64,000 nt of DNA. Source: Micropterix aruncella. Taxonomy: Eukaryota; Arthropoda; Insecta; Lepidoptera; Micropterigidae. Where the stretch lies: the NCBI GenBank assembly GCA_944548615.1, contig OX155960.1, forward strand, positions 12,527,103 through 12,591,102, read 5' to 3'. Shown one piece after another: positions 10,759 to 22,099 of the stretch; within the stretch, counting starts at the first letter, position 1, and each line of letters begins with the position of its first letter. The notes under the pieces were generated by a model, which was not told the origin of the DNA, did no database searches, and saw only the letters and a list, made by a program, of their open reading frames with translations. The position numbers were made by a program, and so were the translations under genes.

Positions 10759-10887
10759 ATAGAGGTGAGGTCTTTTGTAACTACCCACTGTGTGGTTAGG
10801 TCAGTGGTCAGCTAGTAGCCCGGTACTTCTTACCAGAAAGTGCTATAAGTACTATTAGAAATTAAAAAAAATGTACAACGTAAAATT

Positions 10888-11060
10888 AGTGTCACCCGAC
10901 GTTCCGGCGATGTTGCAACCGCCGTTGTAGAGTAGAAGTAGACTCAGTCTACCCTGGACAACGGTTGTTGCAACCTAGTCGAAACGTCGGGCACTAGTAA
11001 TTGTACGCTGTGAATTTAATTTAATAATTTTTTTAATGTCAAACAATAGTTTTCGTATTA
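10888..11060 (+). repeat. 'ACGTCGGG' foldback-family copy with ~97-bp hairpin
   Basis: The segment 10895-10991 folds on itself: 'cccgacgtt' pairs with 'aacgtcggg', 'gttgcaaccgccgttgt' with 'acaacggttgttgcaac', and 'gtagact' with 'agtctac'. The tail 'gtgaatttaatttaataa' and 'taatgtcaaacaatag' follows as in the other copies. It is non-coding. Confidence 0.75.
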
Positions 11061-11530
11061 TCGCCCAAACTATTTTGAATTTAGGAAGATTTTCCTACGT
11101 CGAAATTTCGGATATTATATTTAGATTTGTTCACTTCATTATATAAATAATTTATTATAGGCTTCCTTGTATTTCTGCTTATCGTTTGTGTCGTTTCCGG
11201 TCGACGATGTCTTTCCGTTTTTAAGGACATTTTTGGAAATAAAAGTGAGCCGCCTTTTATTATAAATTGCTTTACTTTACAGCTTTTTGACAGCGTCCAT
11301 ATTATACCTTTGATAATGCGGCCTAAATATATTTAGATTCTTTATTAATATTGCTGGGTTTGTATTTGAATCGGAACCGTCTTTATTTCCACCGCGACGA
11401 TATCATTAAGAAGTCAGCGTTTGACTTTATCGCCCTGCCAACCGACGAGGTGGTAAATATTTGTGAATATATATTTTGACCCTCCACCAAATCGAGATGA
11501 TTAAGACAATTTCCAGACTGAAGTCTGTCT
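11061..11530. other. Unique sequence, no gene recognised
   Basis: Moderately complex DNA (about 11150-11500) without repeats, domain or RNA fold that I can see. Confidence 0.4.
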
Positions 11531-11547
11531 GAGTGTCTATGTGTGTA

Positions 11548-11579
<32 letters not shown>

Positions 11580-11592
11580 TGTTTGTGTGTGT
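11531..11592 (+). repeat. (GT)n/(GA)n microsatellite
   Basis: GT-rich tract followed by (GA)n. It is preceded by 'cagactgaagtctg', and a near-identical lead-in ('cagattgaagtctg') precedes the GT tract at about 50890. Confidence 0.9.
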
Positions 11593-11599
11593 AGTGGTT

Positions 11600-12062
11600 T
11601 GGCAGATCCACCATAGATCTACCGTGTTTCCGGGTCGGTTTAACTCACGATTCTGTTCCTATTCAGTTGCCTCCTCGTGTGGAGGAGTACCTCGGGAAGG
11701 CTTTGCGGCTAGTAGATCGGTTTCCCCTGTAAGAAGTCCACCCGGCGCTACTGGACCGTTTGCGCACCGTGCGGCGTCAGACGTTCGCTTGTGAACTGTC
11801 TCTAAATACTAAAGGAGTGTAGAGGCTATACAGATATATTGTCTCCTAAGCAGCGGGGGTGAAAGTTGACCTGTCGTCGATCACTCTTGAAATGACCAAT
11901 TGGTTAACTGATCTTGAATTCAGAGCCCGTCAAACGATGCCAATAGCCCGCAATATACTCGAACTGAATTACCGCTGAATTACGGAAGGTAAAGTTCGCG
12001 CGAGCGGCTTCAGACCCGTAACCAGCCGGGAGGTTAGAGGTATCCTGATGGTTAATTCCCTA
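11600..12062 (-). repeat. R690 repeat, subfamily A, minus orientation, truncated
   Basis: Runs from the unit end ('ccgtgtttccgggtcggttt', 'aactcacgattctg') back to the middle of the unit ('aggtatcctgatggttaatt'). The start third is missing. It forms an inverted pair with 12281-12958 across a ~220-bp spacer. Confidence 0.78.
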
Positions 12063-12280
12063 CGGAGATATACTTTTAAAGCTGGTAGTCAGGAAGCGAG
12101 AATGTGTGTGCATTCCTCCACGATAGCGCTGTAATGATTTATCCGGTTGAGCTGAAATTCGGCATGGCAGGAGTTCATTGGCAAGAGGCATTGAGGTTGA
12201 AATCGGTCCACCTGAGGGCTCGCTAGTTATAATTTAATCACGAAATATCGGACTTACAGACTTGAAATTCGGTACAGTAG

Positions 12281-12958
12281 GGCGGTGTCGACGACAACCG
12301 GCAAACCAGTTACCCCAGGCTGTTATAACGATATGTTATCGTTCTTTCAGCCGTGGGATATACGTAGAAGACTAAGAGACAAGACAACCCACTGTCTAGC
12401 TCCGCTAACAAGCCCGTTAGAGGCCAACGTCTTAGAGCGAGGCACCGGGAAAGGTACCCAGCGGGCAGGATCCCTTTTTTTGTAGGATATCTCGGTCTGG
12501 AGTTTACCTTCATGATACCTCCGTTATCATGACTGGTTGCGGGTTTGAAGTCGCTTGCGCGGCCTCTACCTGCTGTATTAAAGCGGTAATCAAATTTGAA
12601 TTTATCGCGGACCTAGGCGTTCTTTGCCCGTAGTGTCACACGCGATCGAGTGGCTCATCATTTCGATTGGCATAACAGCAGATCAAAATCCACCCCACTG
12701 CTTAGGAGACAGTATATTTCAGCAGAGTGTACAGCCGATTGGCGTCGCTGAACGGTGAGCAAACGGCCCAGTAGCGCCGGAATGCAATCCCTCCAAGAGA
12801 AACCGGTCCACCGGCTGTGAGGCCTGAGACGCGAGAGTCTTACCCGGGATAGCCTTCCGCACGAGGAGGCTTCTGAATAGGAGCTGAATCGTGAGTTGAG
12901 CCGATTCGAGAACAAAATGGATCTTGTGGCCCAAGCTGCAAGAAACCATTCGCTACCA
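12281..12958 (+). repeat. R690 repeat, subfamily A, near-complete
   Basis: Contains start ('gtcgacgacaacc'), 'cgtagaagactaagaga', 'ggtttgaagtcgcttgcg', 'cactgcttaggagacagtat', 'gagctgaatcgtgagttg' and the end 'ggcccaagctgcaagaaacc'. About 680 bp; a reference copy for subfamily A together with 31272-32011. Confidence 0.85.
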
Positions 12959-13179
12959 AAATTGGGTACACACCTGTGTGCAATGCGGCACCTGCCTTGT
13001 TGGGCCGCAATGACGTTGTGAAATTGGGTTGGAATATCTCGTATACAAGCGACATAAACAATATTTAAAGTGCGCCATATATTGATTAAAGAGTAAGGCC
13101 CTTAAAAGCGGTGACGCTTGCGATGCGTGGCTTGTTTAAAATTCGAATTGGAAGACTCATGTCGACCCGCGATTGCAAT

Positions 13180-13880
13180 TTGATCTTTAAATTGTATAAG
13201 ATGACGCGCCTTCGAAATACAAATTTTCATTGCACTGCGATGCATATTATACCTTATACCTTAGCATTAAATTCTACAATTTACTCCCTACCACTATCAA
13301 ACAACTGGAGGACAAACAATTAATAAAAATTATTAAGGAGATGCTGATAGGCCATCCTTTCTATAATCTGACCGAATTCGAGGGCCATGACTTTGCAAAT
13401 ATTGTACCAATTTGAATGATAATTATATATATTTACTTTTAGTATTTAAATGTAAGATTTAGCTCTAGTTTGATTATTTAACAATTTACTTACTGCTTTG
13501 GATGTTACTACTATGTACAGTTTTTAGTACGTATATATTCGATTTTTTGACTATTTCAATTTTTAGGCTTCTGCTTTGATTATTCAACTTTTTAACTGAC
13601 TATTTTAATTATTGTTTGTTTAGTAGGTAGCCATTATAATTATTGACTATTTTATTAAATAAGCCTTTAATTTGTTTGTAATACGATTCTACGACGAATA
13701 ACTTTTAGTAGGTACCAAAGTTTCTTAGATACTATATATTTTATTAAATTAATATATGTATGTTAAGTAAATATTAAAGTAGTAATGATATTTACTAATT
13801 AAAATGCAAATATTTTGACACGTCCAAGAGCGGTTTTTAGCCGCCAATTGGACACGACGTAAATGTAATTGAATTTATTT
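13180..13880 (+). pseudogene. LINE ORF2 C-terminus and 3' UTR (family LINE-B)
   Basis: The frame ending at 13415 gives FYNLLPTTIKQLEDKQ then LIGHPFYNLTEFEGHDF, the 'YN.LP..IK.L....FK..LK..L' ending of CR1/Jockey-type ORF2. The AT-rich sequence to about 13880 matches the 3' UTR of the copy at 35290-36040, including a 'gtttttagccg' block. No reverse transcriptase remains. A minus-strand relative lies at 43730-44110. Confidence 0.7.
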
Positions 13881-14760
13881 ATTTAAGAATTAATTACTAT
13901 AAAACATTGATTAGCTTTCAAAAATAACAGGAACCGAATGGCAAAACCTTAACCTTTTGCTTATTTGTTTCTGTCACCCAACTGGGACTAGCCCGTTCTA
14001 GGGTGGACAGGACTCCAATATTATAATCAAGTTTGCTTGATTGCTTGGTTGCTTACAAATGTACAAGTTTTAGTAAAAAGCTAATGACACTAAATTGCCT
14101 TAAAACGTGGTCTTCAGAATAAAATAAAAAAAAATAATAAAAGATAATATAATAAATAAAATGCAATTCCATTATTTAATCGGCAATAAATATAATATAA
14201 AATTCGATTAAATAATATAAATAAAGTTATATGTGAGAAAAGAAATAAACAGTCATTAATATTTAATATATGTTAAGTAATATAGGATTTAATATAAAAA
14301 TACCTTGTCTAAAAAGTATAATTCATTGTCAAAGTCAAATAATTTTTGGTAGTTAGTTGAATGTTAAAATATACTTAACATATATGTTTAAAAATATGTT
14401 AATAATTTGTGCACCTAAGTTTTATTATTTTATTTTATTTATTTTATTTTTATTCCAACAAAAGAGAAAAACAGCGCTCAGGTCTTAAGTTAATAAATAA
14501 TAATAACAATATTATGGCCAAAATAGTCTCCTGGTAATATACAGTTAATGTGCGCGATGTTGTGTAATAATATTTATATATTATGTTATGTATATTATCA
14601 TGTTCTCTCGATTTGTGAGTGTGTATGATATAGTAGGATGAGTGTGTTTATGTGTGTGATTGTGATGTGTGTTTAATGGGTGTGTGTAAGTACATCTACG
14701 TGTATGTGTCATAGTTGTGTATATATGAGAGTGTGTGATTCTGCACAGGTATGTATCTGT
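13881..14760. other. AT-rich; repeat tail and presumed 3' UTR of the downstream LINE
   Basis: Positions 13975-14030 are the complement of 'agtcctgt-caccctagaacgggctagt' at 38937, a shared repeat end. From about 14400 to 14760 the AT-rich and GT-rich sequence probably belongs to the 3' UTR of the minus-strand LINE. Its exact end and any target duplication were not identified. Confidence 0.4.
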
Positions 14761-17630
14761 TCAAGCTTTTAAGGTCTGGTCTATTACCGCTCTGATAAAC
14801 TCGTTTTTGCTCATTGAGAATATGTCTAGTTCCTGAAACGATTCATCATAGGCTTCCATAATTCGATGCAGAGTTGAATTCCTTGCTTGATTTGTATGGA
14901 GTCTGGGTACATTGAATACTCTTGGGTGACGAGTTCGGCGCGATGGGACATTTAAGGCTATTCTGCTTAGAATTTGTGGGCTGTCGATATGATGCGAAAG
15001 TATATTGTGGAAGAACGTCATATCAGTCACTTTGCGTCGCTGCTGAAGACTCAGCATTTCGAACCTTGCCAAGCCGTCAGAATATGAGGTATATTCAGCG
15101 AGGGTTCGATGACACAAGTGCCTTACGAAGATTTTCTGAATACGCTCTATACGGTCAATGTGTACATTGTACTGCGGTGACCATATAGGTGACGCAAACT
15201 CCACTATACTGCGAACGTAGGCGTTATAAAGAGTGAAGAGCACATTAATGTCGGAGAATGGTTTGCATGCTCTCAACACGAAACCGAGAGCTCTGTAAGC
15301 TTTTCCCACCATGTGTTCAATGTGTGTATCCAGCATTAATTTGTTGTCCAGCATTATCCCCAAATCCCGCACTACACTCTTCTCTACTATAATCTCTCCG
15401 CCTATCCTGTAGTCAAAATCATACTTTGATCGGTAAAGGATAACTTGCTGCATTTCGCCGCATTTAAACTTAATTTATTGAGAGAGCAATAGTCTGACAT
15501 GCGAGCAAGGTCCTCCTGTAATCGATGACACTGTGAAATATCTTTGACCACAGAATAAACTTTAAGATCGTCAGCGTACATGATGCAGTGTGAGTGTTGG
15601 AAACAATCCTGAATATCGTGTATATACACATTGAACAGCAGCGGATCAAGATGAGAGCCCTGGGGTACGCCAGATGGAATGTTTACATAATTCGACCGAA
15701 AACCACCCAGTACAACAGCCTGTCGCCTGTTCCTCAAGTACGATGAGAGCCATCGCAGTAGGTCGCCGTGTATGCCCACAGATTCTAATTTTCCAAGTAG
15801 AATACCGTGGTCGACGCGGTCAAACGCCTTCGAGAAATCGGTGTAAATTACATCTACTTGCAGTCTCTTATCCATGTTGACCGTGACAAAGTCAAGAAAT
15901 TGGCATAGATTTGATGTAACCGAGCGTCCTGGTAAGAAACCATGCTGATTATCAGGGAGAATTGTCCTAAACGAGGGCAGCAGGGAATCGTATACCACCT
16001 TCTCAAATAACTTGCTAATAACCGGAAGAATAGATATCGGTCTGTAATTAGATACTACATTCTTTGGGCCGGCCTTGTGAATTGGAACGACACACGCTTC
16101 TTTCCATCTCGTCGGAAAAATGCCCGCCTTAAGTGATCTGTCGAAAAGAATGGCCAGTGGAACAGAGAGGGACTGAGCACAATTGTAGATAAATATAGGA
16201 GGGATGGAGTCACTGCCCGAACCCTTATTTATATCAATTTTCTTTAAGTATCTAAGAATAATATCTTGGCTGATTTCGATGCCTCCGATACTCAACGAAT
16301 TGTGCGAGCCACTTTTAGGCGTTGCGTGACATGTGTTCGAATCGGCTGCCGATTCTATGAACACTGATTTAAAGTAGACACTGAAACCTTCACATATATG
16401 TGTGCCATCGCTGAACGTTTCTCCATTATTAATCATTTCCCTAGGTATATTGCTGTCTTTCCGAAGTGACTTTATATAAGTCCATAAAAACTTTGGATTA
16501 CTGCGAATTGTAGACTCGCATTCCTGAGTATAATATTTGAAACATTCAGATTGTAATCGTTTTTGACGAGCCCTCAGTAACGTGAATTCGTCATAATCAA
16601 GAGGATTACCATATTTTTTCCACCTCGTATGAGCTTTACGCTTTTCCTTAATTACTTTAATTAGAGGGACCGAGTACCACTTTGGGAATCTCGAGTTACG
16701 GACGTCGGTTTGCGGCACGAACTGCTCGATCGCGGTGTACAAGATATCGTAAAATTTTGCTACTAATGTTTCTAGGTCAGCACCGTCAAGATAGTGCGGC
16801 CAGTCGATTGAAGATAGAAGGTTATTAATGCTAGCGTAGTCGGCTTTCCTGAATAATGACTTTATACGATGCTGTGCGGGTAGGTTAGGAAGGATGACAT
16901 TAGGATAGACAATTTCCAAAGATGGGTGGTATATGTCCTCTTTCACTAGCGGAAAGTTATAATTTTTAACCGAAATATCAGTGTTGCTAAGTATTAGGTC
17001 AAGAGATCTACCGTAGAAATTCCTAACCCCGTTGTATTGTCGGAGTCCAGATAATGTGAGACTGTCGACAAGGACGGAACTGGTCCTGTCTGAAACGTTT
17101 ATGGAACTTAGATAAGCCTCGTTTACAAGTGGTTGCCAACTTATTCTTGGGAGGTTGTAGTCTCCCATCACAATAAAATTATCATGTGGGTAACGACTTC
17201 GCATATCTGTAAGAGAATTTGAAAATTCGGAAATGGATTGATGGTGCGAGCTCTTATCTCCTGGAAATTAAACACATCCAATGTGGAGAGCATGCGGTGA
17301 GCCTAAAGCCATCGAGGGAATCGTCACCCAAATGCATTCCTTATCCCTGCTGCAGGCAGACAACAGCCTTGGACTTAGTTTAGTATGTATAGCTAAAAGA
17401 ACACCACCTCCCATCGCGTGGCCTGTATAAATAGGATCCCTGTCAGCCCTGAATAATTCATAACGGTCATCCACTAGTTCACCCTTTAATATACCATTGG
17501 TCAACCAGCTCTCTGAGCAAGCAATTATATCGTAGTCTTCGCTAATGACGTTTTGTAAAAATATTGAGGTTTTCGTACGTAAACCTCTTACATTTTGGTA
17601 ATATATTTTCAGCTCGCCTTTAACAGTAAA
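14761..17630 (-). pseudogene. LINE ORF2: endonuclease-reverse transcriptase, one stop and one frameshift
   Basis: The product would nick target DNA and reverse-transcribe the element RNA. The frame opens at 17630; the endonuclease starts with KIYYQNVRGLRTK, then SESWL (metal-binding Glu), MGDYNLPRISW (Asp/Asn) and DIYHPSLEI (His block). An in-frame TAA at 17268-17270, inside the GCV-x-FP motif, splits it; the frame is unchanged on both sides, so this is a single nonsense change. Reverse transcriptase follows: DNQHGFLPGRS, YTDFSKAFDRVDH, SGVPQGSHLDPLLFN and catalytic MYADDLKVY. The usual LGP is LDP here. A frameshift between about 15402 and 15455 moves the C-terminal region into another frame (YRIGGEIIVEKSVVRDLGIM to the stop at 14761). 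Three TTG or ATG-initiated pieces seen here are one gene. Confidence 0.93.
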
Positions 17631-17937
17631 TTACAAGAATTTATAATATACCGAGCTGGTAAAAAGTAACCTGTGTAATCATCCCTCGAGAATAGCAACA
17701 GAATACATAAGTGTATTTGTGAGAATTTGTGCGAATGTGTGATGTTGTGTGTATGTGTATGTGGAGTACGAGAGATTATGATGGTATAACAGCGTTTAAG
17801 ATTAAGAAAAACGTATGACCGGTGAACAAATAGTAAATTATAGAAATCTTTGTAATTGAAAAAAGTTAAAAGTAAAAAGAAAGCAAAAGAAAAAGAGAAG
17901 AATATTAAGACAGTATCGTAGTCCGTGACTGTAAGAT

Positions 17938-19116
17938 TTATGCAGGTCCTGCGATTTTCTTCAGATCGATTTCGGTGGATATTGATAGGACCGGTGCTTT
18001 CTCCATCCTTCTCGCGCGAATCCTTCCTTGACGTACCCATAAAAACTGCCAATTGTGTTGCTTGCAAAGTTCGCGTGCCTTCATAAATAGGTTTTTGTAG
18101 TATGGAGAAAGATGCTCGTTCACGTACACATTTACCCGTGCACAAGGCATACCAAGATCTGCTGTCGTAATGATCCCTTTTCGACGAATGCCCGATAAAA
18201 TGCGATCCTTATTCAATCTACATCTCAGCTTGGCAACGATGGTTTTCGGTCGCCCTGGAACAATGGACTTTGGCGTGACGCGAGAGCTGAACTCAATGTC
18301 AGCTGAAGTAAGATTAACTCCAGCTAATTTGCCAATTTTTATTATGGTGTCAGTGTTGTTTTCTCCATGTACTTCAGGTACGTTAATTATCTCTAGATTA
18401 TTTAACCGATTCCACTGTTCTCGTCTGTTGTACTGAGACCTCAACATGATGATTTCCGATTGCATCTGAGCCATCTCTTGTTCATAATGGACCATCTTCT
18501 CCAATTTATTATTGTGCAGTTGAACCCTGTCTTCCACACTAGAAATTCTTGATCTACAGTCCTCAACCGAATCTTTAGTATGACGCAGTTGTTCTCTGAA
18601 ATCTTTCATTTCAGTTTTTATCTGGGTTAAATCATCCCTCTGTTTTTTGAAATCGTCTCGCAGTTCTTCGATGGCCGATAAGATTTTATTGCTTATATAA
18701 TCCTGTGATAAAGGTGTCTCCCGAGAAGACGTGGCCGCTGGTGCTAAGTTCTTCTCGGTGCCATTCGGGGTGAGATGAGTGGGTTGGATAGCCTTCAAGG
18801 GCGATGTGGGAGTTAGCGACCGCGACCGATTAGGAGTGCGAGTCAGATCGTCGACTCTAGCGGGACGAACGTGCCTGGGATCGGTGACTTTACAGGCGGC
18901 ACACAACCACTGGGCATGCTGTTGGCTTTTCATCTTCTGATAGTTCATCTTCAGTATATTTATGCAGGCGTAATGAAATTGTTCGCGACAATTTGCGCAT
19001 GACAGTTTGTCTTTAGTCGCGACATCCTTCGAGCATTTATTGCAATTATTTATGGTTCTCAGTGTTAGTGTTCTAATCCGTAGGTACTGTATGTTAATGG
19101 GAGCACTACTTTTTTT
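17938..19116 (-). pseudogene. LINE ORF1: PHD-like finger, coiled coil, FP25-like nucleic-acid-binding protein
   Basis: ORF1 proteins of non-LTR elements bind element RNA and assist target-primed reverse transcription. The first ATG is at 18948 (336 codons), but the frame is open upstream to a stop at 19117-19119. That extension carries a Cys4-His-Cys3 pattern: NCNKC, then LSCANC, QFHYAC and, beyond the ATG, WLCAACK. The true start therefore lies upstream and is lost or was mutated. Next come a low-complexity linker, a coiled coil rich in E/K/Q (roughly residues 80-180 from the internal Met: LTQIKTEMKDFREQL, VEDRVQLHNNKLEKM) and a C-terminal region (NNLEIINVPE, RVTPKSIVPGRPKTIVAKL) like the FP25-type domain found in insect LINE ORF1s. 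The stop is at 17938. Confidence 0.85.
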
Positions 19117-20184
19117 TTAGTATGACAGTGATGCGCGGCGAGATTTATGTTGATCGTTAAAGTAATCCTTTTTCTCGGTAGCGTTGTATGATGACAGTTT
19201 CGATTATGAAATTGATGACAAGAGTACGATTAAAAATATTTTAAAATCGTACGATAGTTTACAAACGTTCGTGCACCTCACTTTTAATCGACTCAAAATA
19301 GTCGCGACTTGCCGAACTCTACGGGCGAGTCTGTAGTCGGAGCGTATGCGCCTGCGCAAAATTGGGAGTCCGCTATTCGTCGCTGATTGATGAATCGGTG
19401 GTGACGTCTTCTCGGCTGCGATTTCTATTGGCTCCGCTCCAAAAATGAAGTTAGCAATTGTTGGACAAAGTGAAATTCCAGAAAAAACAAAGCGCGATTA
19501 CTCACGAATCCTTGGAGTAAAGGCAAACACTTCTTTCTTTAGTTGTTCGCAGTGTCCTTGCTTCGGAGATAGTTCGAAAAGTACACGGTAATATTCACTA
19601 AAAACTTATTTTTTTAAATATAATAAACAGAGCGACTGACAGTAGGTACGTGTAGGTAGATTTTTTTTTTGTTTTTTTTTTTTGTTTATTATTATTTTTA
19701 TACTATTATTTCTAACATTTGATGTATGGTTAGTCATGTAATAATAGGAATTTTCGCTAACTGCTCATCGGATTTATTTTGAAATAAATATTCAAATGAA
19801 ATAAGTCCCTAGCTACTTGCCGGGAAAGTCTTGGGGTGACACAACCGATTTCTCGTATTTTATAAAATCCTGCCGTGCTTTCTGATCACTCATAATAACT
19901 ATGTTGACCTATCGAGTTTTTTTTGCTGTTTCAACGATTGCGGCGTAGTGAACTCTTGAGTGAACCCTTGAGATCACCGACCTTTCCTGCTGTTTATTAA
20001 TTTCGCGCAATAAAGTGGTACATAATACTCTCCGTCCAAGTAGATATGTTCAATATATGTCGAGTGAGTGAAACAGCCTGGCGAAACTTACATACATCCA
20101 AGAAAATGTATGTTTTAGCGCAAAAAACTTACAAACAAAGGCAAACGTGCATAAATATGTTTATCTCCAGCTGCATTGGTCTAC
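19117..20184. other. LINE 5' flank or UTR and unique sequence
   Basis: The LINE 5' UTR may extend past 19117, but no boundary is visible. The rest has no gene; a G-rich-family end occurs at 19812-19862. Confidence 0.4.
19812..19862 (+). repeat. End of a G-rich repeat family ('ACACAACCGATT')
   Basis: 'ttgccgggaaagtcttgggg' followed by 'tgacacaaccgattt' matches 45474-45508 and, less exactly, 23709-23753. Only this end is present here; the G-rich interior is absent. Confidence 0.65.
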
Positions 20185-20582
20185 CGGGAGATAATGGTCC
20201 CAGTGCAGTTGGGCCATTATGACCCATGTCGGGTAAATTTATAGGTCGAGGGGGGGGGGGGGAGGGGAGTGGTTGCGGGTTCGAATGGTTGCAGGCTCGG
20301 GGTTGCTTGCGCGGTCCTCTCCCTTATATTAGCGGTGATTCGGTATCTACCGAATCAATCGCAGACCACGGCGTCCATTGCCCGACTATAACTCGAGATC
20401 GGGTGGCCGATTAGTCGTTTTAAGAGCGGCTATCTCAAGGATAACAACCACCCCTTTCTATAGGAAACAAAGCCCTTTCCAGACTCCCCGGTTATCTGCC
20501 GTAAAGCACAGAAGATTGGCTGATGCCACACGGTGCGCGAACCGCCCAGAAGCGACCGAAGTGCGATTCCCAGGGGAAAGAG
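20185..20582 (+). repeat. R690 repeat, subfamily B, partial with inverted end
   Basis: Starts with the reverse complement of a unit end ('gttgggccattatgaccc') and then runs forward from 'ggttcgaatggttgcaggc' to 'gattcccaggggaaag'. This is the same head-to-head arrangement as the copy at 3152. A poly-G tract lies at 20250-20262. Confidence 0.75.
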
Positions 20583-21359
20583 ACTTGCACGCACAGCATC
20601 CTATCTGGAGTAATAGCAATGGTAGTAACGGTAGTAGCAGACCTTGATCTATGGTGTGCTTTAATGCTTACATACATGGATGAGTCTCAGCTACCGTCGT
20701 CGATGGCTATGAAAGCCGTTATATGTATATTCGCCTGCTTAATTCATCGTATTGACAGAGTTTCGTCTTCTCCTCAAATTGAATCGCTGCGCAGCAGCAG
20801 CAAAAACATATCCACTGGTGCTGTAGTACTGGCTGAGCTCCACCGAGGAGCCTCATTGAAAAAGCTGCCCCACCATCGACTTTGATTTTTATTGGCGACT
20901 CTTGTCTGCTTGTGCCATTGTGTCGATCTTCCTGAAATTGCGGTGTAACGATAAGAGGGCAATACGAATGCAAATGGTCTCCGCGGCGGGCGTTTTGTGC
21001 GAACTGCGCTACTCGCGTGTATGAATAAAAGATGGCCGGGCGCGCACCGGATTCGCGCGCCAGTTCCTTCTCACGTCATATGATAAGCCGTATTCGGCGA
21101 AAAAGCGGGAAAACCTACATACGTCGGAATCCGAACGCACGGCCGGTTCTTATGAAATAAGAAACACGTACCTTTTAATGATATTGTCGCTGTAGATACG
21201 AAATAAACACGATTCCGGTACAAATACAAACAGGGCAAAATTAAAAGTATTTCAAAATATTCAGGCGGCGATATCAAATGTATAAATAAAATACAAACGG
21301 AGCTGCCATGGAATTCACCGACCGAAGTCGGGCCCATCATATAGTGTTATTACACTTCT
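20583..21359. other. Unique sequence, no gene recognised
   Basis: Short open frames on both strands have no recognisable motif. The 20960-21070 stretch is GC-rich. No repeat match in this window. Confidence 0.4.
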
Positions 21360-22095
21360 GGGGGGTGAGCAGTGGATTCCGGACTAACGACCGGCTGTGG
21401 TAGGTTTAGGACAGCTGTCTTGCCACATGTGAGCGTTTACCTTACCACCCATTCACTCCCCCTTCGAAGCCATAGAATTTGAGATGCGAAAATCGCGATT
21501 TTAGATATTTTTTCTAAGAAGGAGTTGATTATTTTCCTGGAGAGACTAAGATCTTTAAAAAGGTGAAACAGAGATTTAGCTGGCAGGCCACGAGCGCCAA
21601 CTTTCACCGCGTGAAGGTGAACAGTGAAGCCGTTCCTGGTGACGGCATTTGCGAGATCATGGTATTAGGTTGTCGGCAAAAGCAGGTCACGACGAGGTGT
21701 ATTGGCCGTCTGATTTGAAACGGTAACCCCACTTTTTGTCGAACTGGGTCAGTATTTCCAACAGTATATTGACAACGATATTAAATATCGTCGTGGAGAG
21801 GCAACAACCCTGAAACAGTCCAATTGAATATGATATGGAGCGGGTAGTCCATTCTTGAGTTTTGACATGGAACGTCAGTAGTTGGGATAGGATGTTACAA
21901 TGTCACGCACCACAGGTGGGAAGTTGTACCAGCGGAGTGCAAAGTGGAGAAGACTTTGTCGGACTGACCCAAAAGCGTTCTCTAGGTCGAGCCAGCATAC
22001 GTTGATTTGGCGCTCGTGCTGTCTCGCATCCTTGATGGCAGCAGCCAGGAGAGAATTGTGCTCGAGGCAGCCTGAGACACGCTCTCCAAAGCCCG
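21360..22095 (-). pseudogene. R2/NeSL-like reverse transcriptase fragment
   Basis: The minus strand from about 22090 reads GFGERVSGCLEHNSLLAAAI, then NVCWLDLENAFGSV (the D-x-x-x-AFGSV block with the first catalytic Asp), a stop, and after a frame change LFQGCCLSTTIFNIVVN, matching the QGD-LSP block. A later piece reads LAFADNLIP, where the catalytic ADD is ADN. The 'SGCLEHN...WLDL-NAFGSV' style is that of R2/R4/NeSL-clade elements rather than the CR1/Jockey elements elsewhere in the window. Endonuclease, zinc fingers and 28S-like flanks were not seen. Strongly decayed. Confidence 0.7.
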
Positions 22096-22099
22096 TAAA

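Larger units (their letters stand above)
14400..19116 (-). mobile_element. Near-full-length non-LTR retrotransposon (CR1/Jockey-type)
   Basis: Minus-strand element with ORF1 (17938-19116) then ORF2 (14761-17630) and a ~310-nt spacer. ORF2 combines an apurinic-type endonuclease with a reverse transcriptase and lacks RNase H. ORF1 has a PHD-like finger, coiled coil and FP25-like domain, a layout seen in insect CR1/Rex-like elements. Disabling changes visible are one nonsense codon and one frameshift in ORF2 and a missing start in ORF1, so the copy is relatively recent. The 5' and 3' limits given are approximate. Confidence 0.88.

Noticed and set aside
17609..18145. 178-codon minus-strand open frame between LINE ORF1 and ORF2
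   Set aside because: It begins inside ORF1 in another frame and runs through the AT/CA-rich inter-ORF spacer. Composition is low-complexity and no motif is present.
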